A stretch of DNA of 64,000 nt from Gemelliphila asaccharolytica (GCF_001553005.1 NZ_KQ959854.1:35119-99118); one strand, 5' to 3'. Shown: positions 46,668 to 56,190, counted from the stretch's first letter. Numbers and translations are program-made. Notes: generated by a model not told the origin, from the letters alone.

Positions 46668-47687
46668 TTAATTATCAAAATAATTTATTCCCATTGCTGT
46701 TTTTACTTCTTTAAGAGTTTGTCCTGCTATTTTTCTTGCTTCTTCGCTTCCTTTTTTTAATATTTCATAGACTTTGTATTTATCTTTTTCTAATTCTTTT
46801 CTTTTATTTCTTATTGGTTCTAAAATTTCTTGCATTATTTCATTAAGTCTAAGTTTTAATTTAACATCTCCTAAGCCACCTTTTTGATAATGTTTTTTTA
46901 ATTCTTCTAATTCTTCTTTGTTTTTATCAAAAATATCTAGATATGTAAATACTACATTCCCTTCTACTTTTCCGGGATCACTTACTTTTATATGGTTTGG
47001 ATCTGTGTACATTTTCATTATTTTTTCTTTTACTTTTTCTTTGCTATCTGATAAGTATATACCATTATTTAATGATTTACTCATTTTACCACTTCCATCT
47101 ATTCCTATTAGACGTCCCATATTTTTAGGTGGTAATACTATTTCTGGCTCAACTAATACTTCTTTTTTATATATTCTGTTAAAGTCTCTTACTATTTCTC
47201 TAGTTTGCTCAAGCATTGGCTTTTGATCTTCTCCTACAGGGACATGAGTTGCTTTAAATGCTGTTATGTCTGCGGCTTGACTTATAGGATATGTTAAAAA
47301 TCCTGTTGGGATACTCTCTCCAAAATCTTTACTTTTTAACTCTTGTTTTACTGTAGGATTTCTTTGTACTCTAGCTAAAGTTACTAAATTCATGTAATAA
47401 ACTGTTAATTCTGCTAACTGTGGAACTTGTGATTGTAGAAAAATTGTAGTTTTTTTAGGGTCAATTCCTACTGCTAAATAGTCCAGAGCTACTTCTATTA
47501 CACTATCTATTATTTTTTGTGGATTTTCTGCATTGTCTGTTAATGCTTGTTGATCTGCTATCATTATGTACATTTTAGTATTTTCTTCTTCTTGCAATTT
47601 TACTCTATTTTTTAATGATCCTACATAATGCCCTAAATGAAGTTTTCCTGTTGGTCTATCTCCTGTTAATATAATTTTTTTATTCAT
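46668..47687 (-). CDS. trpS: Tryptophan--tRNA ligase
   Basis: This is a class I aminoacyl-tRNA synthetase of 339 residues. The HIGH-type motif is GKLHLGHYVG (residues 14-23) and the KMSKS motif is GKMSKSLNNG. PVGEDQKPMLEQTREIVRDF is the conserved tryptophan-site region. No T-box precedes it; the upstream gap holds only a terminator and a ribosome binding site. Confidence 0.97.
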   Translation of the reverse strand: MNKKIILTGDRPTGKLHLGHYVGSLKNRVKLQEEENTKMYIMIADQQALTDNAENPQKIIDSVIEVALDYLAVGIDPKKTTIFLQSQVPQLAELTVYYMNLVTLARVQRNPTVKQELKSKDFGESIPTGFLTYPISQAADITAFKATHVPVGEDQKPMLEQTREIVRDFNRIYKKEVLVEPEIVLPPKNMGRLIGIDGSGKMSKSLNNGIYLSDSKEKVKEKIMKMYTDPNHIKVSDPGKVEGNVVFTYLDIFDKNKEELEELKKHYQKGGLGDVKLKLRLNEIMQEILEPIRNKRKELEKDKYKVYEILKKGSEEARKIAGQTLKEVKTAMGINYFDN

Positions 47688-47716
47688 AGATTCTCCTTTT
47701 TCTTTCTATATTTATA

Positions 47717-47742
47717 AAAAAGCGTGTTCTGACACGCTTTTT
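47717..47742 (-). terminator. Terminator after the Rrf2-family gene
   Basis: AAAAAGCGTGT (47717-47727) and ACACGCTTTTT (47732-47742) form a perfect 11-base stem with a TCTG loop. It begins at the stop codon of the regulator gene and separates it from trpS. Confidence 0.85.
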
Positions 47743-48244
47743 ATTTATTTATTTTTTTGTATATATCTTTTAATTCTGATTCCCAATTATTCCAATCTAA
47801 TCTTATATGTGCTGATTGTTTTAAGATATCTATAACTATTTCATCTATAGTTATTTTTTCTAATGAATTTTTTAAATCTTGATTTATTATTTCTATTTTT
47901 TTTAGATAATCTTCATATCTAGAAGAAACATTTAAAACCCCTTTAAATATTTTTTCTATATATTCTGATTGTAATACAAATAAGCTAACCTCACCATTTA
48001 TCGCTTTATATATGTCATATAGTGATATTATTTTACTTTGACGATACTTATATCCTCCACCTACTCCTGTGTTTGCAAGAACTAATTTACTTACTACCAA
48101 TTTTCTCATTATTTTTTTTAAATATGTAGGTGATATTTCAAGTCTGTCACTTATTTCTTTAGAATTTAAATATATTTTTCTATCCTGCATATATAACATA
48201 ATCATTATACATATAGCTTGCTCTGTACTCTTTGTTAAATGCAT
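47741..48244 (-). CDS. Rrf2-family transcriptional regulator
   Basis: The 167 residues begin with a winged helix: HLTKSTEQAICIMIMLYMQ, then the recognition region ISDRLEISPTYLKKIMRKLV and a GGGYKYRQ wing. Rrf2 sensors such as IscR, NsrR and CymR share this start. The Fe-S cysteines of IscR/NsrR are absent, so it is more like CymR or an orphan Rrf2. The longer, charged C-terminal half is unlike CymR. The ligand and targets are unknown. Confidence 0.85.
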   Translation of the reverse strand: MHLTKSTEQAICIMIMLYMQDRKIYLNSKEISDRLEISPTYLKKIMRKLVVSKLVLANTGVGGGYKYRQSKIISLYDIYKAINGEVSLFVLQSEYIEKIFKGVLNVSSRYEDYLKKIEIINQDLKNSLEKITIDEIVIDILKQSAHIRLDWNNWESELKDIYKKINK

Positions 48245-48373
48245 TGATAATCTCCTCCATATCTTTAGTAATATTTTAAATTAAATGATTATTTTTGTCA
48301 ATTATGATATTTTTTGTTTTCTTTTTTATTAATTTATATTTATTTCTATAAAATTTTGCAATAAAAATACTTA

Positions 48374-49495
48374 TTATTTATCTCCCCAATATTGATAATA
48401 TGTACATTCTATAGAACCATTAAATAACTTTCTTCTTTTAGTTGCTTTTTGTCCATAGATATGTTCAAATTTTTTATTTGATGTCAATATGTACAGCGAC
48501 CATTTTTTTTCTTTTCTTATGTTTTCTCCTAAAAATTTATACATTTTTTCTACTTCTTTTTTCTCACTTAATCTTTCTCCATATGGTGGATTTATTATAA
48601 TCGCTCCTACTTCATTTTTTATTACAAAATCATAGACATTCATTTGTTTAAACTCTATAACTCCTGATAACCCAACTTCTTCTGCGTTACTTGTTGCTAC
48701 TTCTATTATTTTCGGATCTATATCAGAACCATATATTTCTAATGTTTTATCGTAATTTATTTGCTCTTCTGCTTTTTCTCTTTCTTCTTTTACTAATTTT
48801 TCAGGTATCATTTCCCACTTTTCAAAGTCAAAGTTTCTATTTAATCCTGGTGCTATATTTAGTGCTAACATTGCCGCTTCTATAAGAAGTGTTCCAGACC
48901 CACAAAAAATGTCATATAATGGTATTTCTCCATTCCAATTAGTAAGTTTTACCATAGCGGCGGCTAAAGTTTCTTTTAACGGAGCTGTACCTTGATTTTT
49001 TCTATATCCTCTTTTATGCAGTCCTTCTCCAGAAGTGTCTAATAATATTGTTGCTTCGTCATTTAACATTATTATTTCTAATCTATATCTTGCTCCAGTT
49101 TCTTCTAGCCATCCCTTTACATTATAACTTTGTTTCATTTTTTCTACTATTGCTTTTTTTACTATTGATTGACAGTCGGAAACACTAAAAAGTTTAGATT
49201 TATGACTCCTACCATCTACAGGGAATTTTGCGTTTTTTGGTAAATATTTTTCCCATGGTATCTCTTTTGTTTTTTCAAATAATTCTTCAAATGAATATGC
49301 AGGAAATTTTGCTACTACAATCTTTACCCTATCTGCACATCTCAACCAAATGTTTGATTTTACGATTGCTCTTTTATCTCCTTTATAATAAACTCTTCCG
49401 TTCTCTACACTTGTTTCATATCCTAATTCTCTTACTTCTTTTGCCACTATAGATTCAAGTCCCATGGGCGTTGTTGCTACCAAATTATAATTCAT
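48374..49495 (-). CDS. THUMP-domain rRNA methyltransferase (RlmL/YpsC family)
   Basis: The 373 residues carry an N-terminal THUMP domain (to about residue 160, with SIVKKAIVEKMKQSY) and a methyltransferase domain. LYDIFCGSGTLLIEAAMLA is motif I and IIINPPYGERLSEKKEVE is motif IV (NPPY), typical of N2-guanine methylation of 23S rRNA. In Bacillus the homologue ypsC lies next to rnpB; the same neighbour is found here. Confidence 0.92.
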   Translation of the reverse strand: MNYNLVATTPMGLESIVAKEVRELGYETSVENGRVYYKGDKRAIVKSNIWLRCADRVKIVVAKFPAYSFEELFEKTKEIPWEKYLPKNAKFPVDGRSHKSKLFSVSDCQSIVKKAIVEKMKQSYNVKGWLEETGARYRLEIIMLNDEATILLDTSGEGLHKRGYRKNQGTAPLKETLAAAMVKLTNWNGEIPLYDIFCGSGTLLIEAAMLALNIAPGLNRNFDFEKWEMIPEKLVKEEREKAEEQINYDKTLEIYGSDIDPKIIEVATSNAEEVGLSGVIEFKQMNVYDFVIKNEVGAIIINPPYGERLSEKKEVEKMYKFLGENIRKEKKWSLYILTSNKKFEHIYGQKATKRRKLFNGSIECTYYQYWGDK

Positions 49496-49544
49496 TTATA
49501 TCTCCTATTATTATTTATCTATTTTTTCATTAATTAATTTTATT

Positions 49545-49578
49545 TTTAAAAAAAATAAAGGCCGAAGCCTTTTTTTAG
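49545..49578 (-). terminator. Terminator of rnpB
   Basis: On the minus strand AAAGGC, a TTCG tetraloop and GCCTTT (49557-49572) are followed by a T-rich run. Confidence 0.9.
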
Positions 49579-49958
49579 TTATTTTACTTTATCATAAGCC
49601 ATATTCTGTTCTACCTTACTCAAACAGGTAACTAGCCCTCGTAATAGTAGTGTGATCATCTGTCTAGACAAAATGTCTCCTATTTTGTATTCATTTCTAC
49701 AAAATAAATGCTTCTACCAAAATTTGAATTGCTCGCTCAAGGGGTTTACCGCGTTCCACTTTTTATATTTCTATAAAAACTACGTCACTGTGGCACTTTA
49801 CAGATAATATCCCATATATTTCTACTTAGGGATATAATTCCGCCGTTACATATAAATGTACCAAAATTTATTTTTTAATTTTGCATGAACACTACAAACA
49901 TCTCAGTTTGTGCGAGTATGGACTTTCCTCACCAAAGGCGCGATCACTCAAAAGTAAT
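49579..49958 (-). ncRNA. rnpB: RNase P RNA, class B (Bacillus type)
   Basis: The RNA is the catalytic subunit that cleaves the 5' leader of pre-tRNA. On the minus strand the conserved blocks are in order: GAGGAAAGTCCATACTCGC, CTGAGATG and AGTGTTC, AAGTGCCACAGTGACG, GTGGAACGCGGTAAACCCC, GAGCGAGCAA, CAAATTTTGGTAG, AGACAGATGATCAC and CAGAATATGGCTTA. The arrangement matches the Bacillus subtilis type B RNA. Ends are approximate: the 5' end is from a TATAAT box at 49965-49970, the 3' end from P1 pairing. It lies 25 bases beyond rpoZ. Confidence 0.96.
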
Positions 49959-49982
49959 ATGATTATTATAGCATATATTTTT

Positions 49983-50177
49983 TTATTTTAAAACTTTTAT
50001 TTTTCCTTCTGCTATCTCTTCTAGTGCTTTTCCTACTTCTTTTACAGATTTATATTTCTCTAATTTTGTCGAAGTCGGATCTTTAAAAAGATCTCTTGCT
50101 CTCTTGCTTGCTAAAGAAACAAGCATATATTTTGAATCAATTACTTTTTTTAATGTATCTAATTTTGGATATAACAT
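49983..50177 (-). CDS. rpoZ: DNA-directed RNA polymerase omega subunit
   Basis: Omega is a small chaperone-like subunit that wraps the beta-prime tail. The 64 residues contain LDTLKKVIDSKYMLVSLASKRARDLF and the later KSVKEVGKALEEIAEGKIKV, both typical of omega. It is 12 bases from gmk, the normal gmk-rpoZ pair. Confidence 0.94.
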   Translation of the reverse strand: MLYPKLDTLKKVIDSKYMLVSLASKRARDLFKDPTSTKLEKYKSVKEVGKALEEIAEGKIKVLK

Positions 50178-50189
50178 GATTTCTCCTCT

Positions 50190-50816
<627 letters not shown>

Positions 50817-50953
50817 TCATTCCTTTACCGAATATTATGCTCATTACACTATGTTACCATAAATCATAAAAAAATTAAATAACTATGTACAATATATACA
50901 ATATTTTTTTAATATATGGTATAGTTAATTAATAAAAAAGAGAGGATAAAAAC

Positions 50954-52606
50954 ATGGCATTTGATGGTTTTTTTACAAAAAAAATAGTAAATGAATTAAA
51001 TGATAAAGCAATAAATTCTAGAATAACAAAAATAAATAATATTTCTAATAATAAATTTATTCTTGTTATTAGAAAAAATTTTAATATGAAACTTCTTATA
51101 TCTGTTGAACCTAACGCTTCAAGAGTTCATATAACTGAAAGTAACTATGAAAATCCCAAATCGCCTTCAAAATTTTGTACACTCTTAAGAAAATACATAT
51201 CAGGAGCTATTATTTCAAAATTCTCCCAAATTAATAACGATAGAATCATTATTTTACACTTAACAAATAATGACGAATTAGGTTATAAAAAAAAATATAA
51301 TATTATAGTAGAACTCATGGGAAAACACTCTAACATAATTTTAACTGATGAAAACTTTAAAATTATTGATGCAATAAAAAACAATTACAGTATAGAATAC
51401 AAAAGAGCAACAATAAAAGATATTAATTATGAACTGCCACCTACCAGAAAAAAAATAAACCCTTTTGATTTTTCAAATTATAATAAAATAAAAGAAACAT
51501 CTGAAAATAATTTTTTTATAAATAACTTTTATGGAGTTTCTAAACTATTATCAAATAATATAAATAATCTAAATGATTTTAAAAATTTTTGTTTAAATAT
51601 AGATACCTATAATAAACCTATTTTTTTTATAGATAATGGTAAAAAAGACTTTTATTTTTATGACTTTAATAAAGAATATGATAAAAAAGTAACATTTAAT
51701 AGTCTTTCTAACCTTCTAGATTTTTATTATTTAGATAATAATTTACTTAATGAAAATAAAAATACTGAAAAACATAAACTATTTTCTTTTGTTAAAAATA
51801 AAATAAAAAAACTAAAAAATAAAATTAATATCTTGGACAATGAAATAAAATCAGCAGAAAAAATAAAAGATTTAGAACTAAAAGGTAATCTATTATTAGC
51901 AAATAGCTATTTATATAAAAATAAGAAATTTAAAGAAATAATTTTAGATAATTTTTATAGTGAAAATGTTCAAAAAATAAAAATTTCACTTGATGAAAAT
52001 CTTACTATGCAAGAAAATGCAACTAAATATTTTGAAAAAAACAAAAAAAATAAAAGAACTATTAAAAATTTAAAAATTCAACTAGCTAAAACCAACGAAG
52101 AAATTAACTTTTTTGAAAATCTTAGTATTCAGATAGAAAATGCTACTATTTCTGACCTAGCAGAAATAACTGAAGAATTAGTTAATCTAAAATATATTAA
52201 AAAGAAAATTAATAAAAAAAATAAAACTCCTAAATTTACTATAGTTAATTATAAAAATGTCAATATATATGTTGGAAAAAATAATGTTCAAAATGATACT
52301 ATAACTAATAAACTAGCTAAAAAAAATTATTTATGGTTCCATGCTAAAAATATTCCGGGTAGCCATGTAGTTATTTTTTCTGATAAATGTAATAATGAAA
52401 TTATAAATGTGGCTAGTATGCTAGCTGCATACTTTTCTAAAGCTAAAAACGATGATTTTACATATGTTGATTATACTTACATAAAAAACGTTAAAAAAAT
52501 ATCAAAAGCAACTCCCGGCATGGTTACTTATACTAATCAAAAAACTTTAAAAGTTGAAATTGATAAAAATTTTATAAATAAAATTATAATTAATTTAAAT
52601 AAATAA
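50954..52606 (+). CDS. rqcH: Rqc2 homologue RqcH (NFACT family)
   Basis: RqcH binds obstructed 50S-peptidyl-tRNA and recruits tRNA-Ala to add C-terminal alanine tails that mark stalled peptides for degradation. The 550 residues show the NFACT-N domain at the start (MAFDGFFTKKIVNELN, then SPSKFCTLLRKYISGA), a long coiled coil (about 270-400), and the NFACT-R domain (NYLWFHAKNIPGSHVVIF). Such proteins were earlier named fibronectin-binding proteins. Confidence 0.94.
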   Translation: MAFDGFFTKKIVNELNDKAINSRITKINNISNNKFILVIRKNFNMKLLISVEPNASRVHITESNYENPKSPSKFCTLLRKYISGAIISKFSQINNDRIIILHLTNNDELGYKKKYNIIVELMGKHSNIILTDENFKIIDAIKNNYSIEYKRATIKDINYELPPTRKKINPFDFSNYNKIKETSENNFFINNFYGVSKLLSNNINNLNDFKNFCLNIDTYNKPIFFIDNGKKDFYFYDFNKEYDKKVTFNSLSNLLDFYYLDNNLLNENKNTEKHKLFSFVKNKIKKLKNKINILDNEIKSAEKIKDLELKGNLLLANSYLYKNKKFKEIILDNFYSENVQKIKISLDENLTMQENATKYFEKNKKNKRTIKNLKIQLAKTNEEINFFENLSIQIENATISDLAEITEELVNLKYIKKKINKKNKTPKFTIVNYKNVNIYVGKNNVQNDTITNKLAKKNYLWFHAKNIPGSHVVIFSDKCNNEIINVASMLAAYFSKAKNDDFTYVDYTYIKNVKKISKATPGMVTYTNQKTLKVEIDKNFINKIIINLNK

Positions 52607-52641
52607 AATCTACATAAAACATGAAGAAATTTTATTTATTT
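52597..52641 (+). terminator. Terminator of rqcH
   Basis: AAATAAATAAAAT (52597-52609) and ATTTTATTTATTT (52629-52641) form a 13-base AT stem that starts inside the last codons of rqcH. The GC-free stem makes it a weak hairpin. Confidence 0.5.
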
Positions 52642-52716
52642 TTAAGACTCATCTATAAAATGATGCCTGTGATAGGGTTTTCATTTAAATTTTTTCAATT
52701 TTTTTTGTTTTTTCTC

Positions 52717-52744
52717 TTGATTTTTTGAAAATATCTGATATAAT
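52717..52744 (+). promoter_or_regulatory. Promoter of a candidate small RNA
   Basis: TTGATT (52717-52722) and TATAAT (52739-52744) are 16 bases apart on the plus strand. No reading frame follows; the next element is a hairpin beginning at the expected start of transcription (about 52751). Confidence 0.6.
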
Positions 52745-52750
52745 AACTTT

Positions 52751-52869
52751 ATGAAGTAAATTATTACTTCATTTATTCTTTTATTGTAAGTATCCCTAGC
52801 TTATGATAAAGACTTTTCATATTTACTCCCTTATTTCTACTTTACATATTTTGTAAAGTAGGTTTTTTT
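52751..52869 (+). ncRNA. Candidate small RNA with C-rich anti-Shine-Dalgarno segments
   Basis: About 120 bases lie between a promoter and a strong terminator, with no reading frame. The 5' end is a perfect 9-base hairpin (52751-52772). The middle is mostly unpaired and has two C-rich stretches, TATCCCTA (near 52791) and TACTCCCTTA (near 52824). The 3' end is a perfect 9-base stem (52837-52845 with 52853-52861) and nine T. This is the layout of RsaE/RoxS-like regulatory RNAs in Gram-positives, whose C-rich loops pair with ribosome binding sites. I do not recognise it as a known family. Confidence 0.55.
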
Positions 52870-52873
52870 TTAA

Positions 52874-52904
52874 AATAAGAGCTTAATTGAATTAAGCTCT
52901 TATT
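52874..52904 (-). terminator. Terminator of the metal transporter operon
   Basis: A perfect 14-base inverted repeat with a 3-base loop overlaps the stop codon of the last permease gene. T runs are present on both sides. It also separates the operon from the convergent candidate small RNA. Confidence 0.85.
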
Positions 52905-53758
52905 TTTTTTATTAATATTCCTCTTTTTGGAGATAGCAATAAACTTAATATAAATATAACTCCCATTATAAATGCTTGCATCCCAGAAATAGAAACATCT
53001 ATATTTATTGCTAAAGTGTACCCTACTACACTTGCTAAACTGCCAATTAATATACTTAAAAACAACATAACATTCAATCTGTCAGTATATAACCTTGCTG
53101 TAAGTGCTGGTCCCACCATAAAAGCAATTACCATAACAACTCCTACTGATTGAAAAGTACATACACTGGTTAATGAAACTAAAGTCATTAATAAGTAGTT
53201 CATGGCCTTTGGTGAAAATCCTATTACTTGTGCATAATCATGATCAAATGTACTCAATTTTAATTCTTTATAAAATAAAAATATAATTAAAGAATTAATT
53301 AAAAGCATAATCAAAGTTATTATTAACGCTTTTGGCCCAAAATCATAGTTTAAAGTTTGAAATCTATCAAAAGGAACAAATGCTATTTCACCAAAAACAA
53401 CGTGTTCTACGTCTAAATGAACATTTTTTGCAAATTTTGTTATTAAAATTACTGCTACACTAAAAAAAAGTGGAAAGACTATTCCTATTGCAGCATCTTT
53501 ACTTACTAACTTTGTGTGGTGTAAAACTTCTGTGAACCAAACAGTAAATAATCCTACTATTACTGCACATATCATAAGAATAGGAGAATTTAAATCATTT
53601 GATATAAAAAATCCTATAGCTATACCTAATAATATTGTATGAGAAATAGCGTCTGTCATCATACTCATTCCTCGAAGAACTAAAAATGTTCCTGGAATAG
53701 AACAACAAGCACAAATCAATATACCTACTATTATTATTTCTAAACTTGTTCCTAACAT
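52892..53758 (-). CDS. mntD: Manganese/zinc ABC transporter permease, second subunit
   Basis: This ABC-3 family membrane permease has 288 residues. ICACCSIPGTFLVLRGMSMMTDAISHTILLGI is the family N-terminal motif, and MVIAFMVGPALTAR is a later conserved stretch. It overlaps the preceding permease gene by 7 bases. Two different permeases with one ATPase correspond to Bacillus mntB-mntC-mntD. Metal choice (Mn, Zn or Fe) cannot be told from these subunits alone. Confidence 0.85.
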   Translation of the reverse strand: MLGTSLEIIIVGILICACCSIPGTFLVLRGMSMMTDAISHTILLGIAIGFFISNDLNSPILMICAVIVGLFTVWFTEVLHHTKLVSKDAAIGIVFPLFFSVAVILITKFAKNVHLDVEHVVFGEIAFVPFDRFQTLNYDFGPKALIITLIMLLINSLIIFLFYKELKLSTFDHDYAQVIGFSPKAMNYLLMTLVSLTSVCTFQSVGVVMVIAFMVGPALTARLYTDRLNVMLFLSILIGSLASVVGYTLAINIDVSISGMQAFIMGVIFILSLLLSPKRGILIKKIRA

Positions 53759-54666
53759 TTTTTACTTCCTCCATTTAATTGCAATAAAATTTTATTTTTA
53801 TTTTCTTTTTTATACAAATATGTTTTAAGAATTCCTCTTTTAGGAGAAAATATTAAACTAATAAGAACTATACAACTTAATATTACTATAATAACTGGCC
53901 CTGTTGGTAAATTTATACTACTTGAACTTATTAAAGTCCCTAAAAATCCTGATATCCCTCCTACAAAAGCTGCTATTATAACCATGATATTTAAATTGTT
54001 TGTCCATTGTCTTGCCGAAACAGCAGGAACTATTACTAAAGAACTCATTAATATTACTCCTACCATCTCTAGCCCTATTACGATACATATAACCATAAGT
54101 AATGATAATAATAAATTATATATTTTTGTTTTTTTCTTATACAAAATATTTGCATATGTATAGTCAAAAACCAATATTTTAAATTTATGCCAAAAAATAA
54201 CTATTATTACTAAAACAATTAATAAAACTGCTATAATTATATAAATATCCTCTTTTAATATTGCTGCTGCTTGTCCAAAAATAAATTTATTCAATCCTGC
54301 TTTATTAGCACCAGGTAATTTTTGAATATAGGTCAATAATACTGTACCTAATCCGAAAAAAGAAGATAAAATTAATGCTAATAAATTATCAAATTTTATT
54401 GTTATTTTCTTGGAAATAAAATTGATAAAAATTGTAGCAATTATACCAGAACAAAATGCTCCTGATAATAACACCATCAATTCTTTTTTTCCTGTTAATA
54501 TATACGCTAAACAAATACCAGGTAATGCGGCGTGCGAAACTGCATCCCCTATTAAACTTTCTTTTTTTAATACAGAAAAAACTCCTACAATTCCACAAAC
54601 TATTCCTAATAAAGTTGAACCTATTGCAACAATTTGAAATGTGTAACTTGACAATAGATTAATCAT
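53752..54666 (-). CDS. mntC: Manganese/zinc ABC transporter permease, first subunit
   Basis: This ABC-3 family permease has 304 residues. GIVCGIVGVFSVLKKESLIGDAVSHAALPGI is the N-terminal family motif, and VGVILMSSLVIVPAVSARQW is the later one. It pairs with the next gene as a heterodimeric channel. It starts within 1 base of the ATPase stop codon. Confidence 0.86.
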   Translation of the reverse strand: MINLLSSYTFQIVAIGSTLLGIVCGIVGVFSVLKKESLIGDAVSHAALPGICLAYILTGKKELMVLLSGAFCSGIIATIFINFISKKITIKFDNLLALILSSFFGLGTVLLTYIQKLPGANKAGLNKFIFGQAAAILKEDIYIIIAVLLIVLVIIVIFWHKFKILVFDYTYANILYKKKTKIYNLLLSLLMVICIVIGLEMVGVILMSSLVIVPAVSARQWTNNLNIMVIIAAFVGGISGFLGTLISSSSINLPTGPVIIVILSCIVLISLIFSPKRGILKTYLYKKENKNKILLQLNGGSKKC

Positions 54667-55395
54667 TTATCTCAACTCCTTTTGCTTAAAATAGCTTTGT
54701 CTTTGTTTATATGTTTTTTTTATATTTTCTTCAGTAAATACTTCTTCTACTTTTCCACTTGCTATTATATTTTGATTAATTAAAACTACATTATCAAAAT
54801 ATTCAGAAATTGTTTGTAAATCATGATGAACAACTATTATTGTTTTTCCTTCCTTAGCCAAATCTTTCAAAATTTTTACTATGGTTCTTTCACTATGTGC
54901 ATCTACACCTTGAAAAGGTTCATCAAGTAAATAAAGATTTGTTTGTTGTGCTAACGACCTAGCCAAAAATACTCTTTGTTTTTGCCCTCCTGATAAATCA
55001 TTTATTTGTCTATTCATAAATTCTAACAAATCTACTTTTTCTAATGCTTTTTTAGCTATTTCCTTATCTTCTTTAGTAGGTCTTTTTAACCATCCCAATT
55101 TCCTATATCTACCCATTATCACCACATCAAGTACTGTTGCTGGGAAATCCCAATCTATACTTGACGATTGAGGAACATAGCTAAAGTCATTTCCATCAAC
55201 ATTATTTATTGTTATTTTTCCTGTTAATGGTTTTTTAAGTCCTAGTATAGTTTTAAATAATGTAGATTTCCCCGCTCCGTTCGGGCCAACTATGGATGTC
55301 AACTTTTCTTTTTCAATTTCTAAATTTATATCCCAAATTACTGGCTCAACATCATATGCAACAGATATATTTTCTATTTTCATTTTTACATTCAT
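54667..55395 (-). CDS. mntB: Manganese/zinc ABC transporter ATPase
   Basis: This is an ATPase of 242 residues from the chosen ATG. Walker A is GPNGAGKST, the Q-loop region is YVPQSSSIDWDFPATVLDVV (typical of Mn/Zn importers), the signature is LSGGQKQRVFLARSLA, and Walker B is LYLLDEPFQGVD. The frame extends upstream to a GTG at 55440, but AAAGGAGGG lies between that and the ATG at 55395, so the ATG is preferred. No solute-binding protein gene is adjacent. Confidence 0.9.
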   Translation of the reverse strand: MNVKMKIENISVAYDVEPVIWDINLEIEKEKLTSIVGPNGAGKSTLFKTILGLKKPLTGKITINNVDGNDFSYVPQSSSIDWDFPATVLDVVIMGRYRKLGWLKRPTKEDKEIAKKALEKVDLLEFMNRQINDLSGGQKQRVFLARSLAQQTNLYLLDEPFQGVDAHSERTIVKILKDLAKEGKTIIVVHHDLQTISEYFDNVVLINQNIIASGKVEEVFTEENIKKTYKQRQSYFKQKELR

Positions 55396-55435
55396 ATTTA
55401 TATTTTCCCTCCTTTTTTCTCTATAGTTATATTTT

Positions 55436-55487
55436 TTCACCTCGGTGAATATTACTTAATTTTACTATATCTTATTTTTATTGTAAA
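55436..55487 (-). promoter_or_regulatory. Promoter and operator-like inverted repeat of the metal transporter operon
   Basis: On the minus strand TTTACA (55482-55487) and TAAAAT (55459-55464) are 17 bases apart. TTCACCTCGGTGAA (55436-55449) is a 6-base inverted repeat with a 2-base spacer, just downstream of the expected transcription start. Its GC content is striking in this AT-rich gap. The position suits a metal-dependent repressor of the MntR/DtxR kind, but the sequence is not a standard MntR box. Confidence 0.55.
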
Positions 55488-55605
55488 TAATATTACTGTA
55501 TATTATTATTATTTTAGTTAAATTTTAAACACTGTTTATTAAAAAGATTTTAAATTAAATTTATTTAAAATATTTCTATAATTTATCTATAATAAAAATT
55601 ATAAA

Positions 55606-55634
55606 AAAAGACAGTTCTCACTGAACTGTCTTTT
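55606..55634 (-). terminator. Terminator of comK
   Basis: AAAAGACAGTTC (55606-55617) and GAACTGTCTTTT (55623-55634) form a perfect 12-base stem with a T run on the minus strand. It begins at the comK stop codon. Confidence 0.85.
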
Positions 55635-56172
55635 AATAACTAATTTGATTTTGTGATAAAATTCTTCTTTTTGTTTTTTCTATTTCGTATCTTAACGAAG
55701 CTCCAGATCCCCATTTTAACATGAAGTTTTTATAATTCATCTCTATAACAATATTTTGACCATCTTCCAATACAAGATTTATTTTTTTCTCTTTTTTATT
55801 TATTTTTGCTGTATGAGGATTGATTGAAATATAATTCATATTTAGCCAAAAACTACTATCATTGTCATGATTTGTTGTTCCAAACGGTAGCCAAATACTT
55901 CCATATTCATCATTAACTAATACTGGTATCTTTTTATCACATAATATAGTTTTTTTTATTTTTTTTGTACAAGTTACATAATCATTATTATTGTATATTT
56001 CACATATAGTGTTTATTATTTTAGATGGTTTTATTGCTACTAAAATTTTCCCATTTTCGTAGCAATAAAGTCTTGATATTAAATTAGCTTGACTGTCATA
56101 ATAACAATCTATTGCCATTATTCTATACTTTTTTATCAAGGTTACTATATCAGAAGATTTATAATAATCCAT
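55633..56172 (-). CDS. comK: ComK-like competence transcription factor
   Basis: The 179 residues follow the ComK pattern from end to end. KILVAIKPSKIINTICEIYNN matches the FYV-KP-x-IVDRSCRFFGSS region of Bacillus ComK, KIPVLVNDEYGSIWLPFGTT matches PPIMVDP...FLFPT, SSFWLNMNYI matches CGWISHxHV, and LEDGQNIVIEMNYKNFMLKW matches the late GKTMELPISYNSFENQ. ComK activates DNA-uptake genes through AT-rich boxes. It lies 18 bases behind a class A PBP gene with no promoter visible in the gap. Confidence 0.78.
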   Translation of the reverse strand: MDYYKSSDIVTLIKKYRIMAIDCYYDSQANLISRLYCYENGKILVAIKPSKIINTICEIYNNNDYVTCTKKIKKTILCDKKIPVLVNDEYGSIWLPFGTTNHDNDSSFWLNMNYISINPHTAKINKKEKKINLVLEDGQNIVIEMNYKNFMLKWGSGASLRYEIEKTKRRILSQNQISY

Positions 56173-56190
56173 ATTTATCCCTCTTAATTT

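Noticed and set aside
52645-52716. Weak hairpin with CCT/AGG arms upstream of the small-RNA promoter
   Set aside because: Short mismatched stem with no promoter before it; probably read-through sequence after the rqcH terminator.
54389-54662. Short frames on both strands inside the first permease gene
   Set aside because: Overlap a clear ABC-3 permease and show no ribosome binding site.
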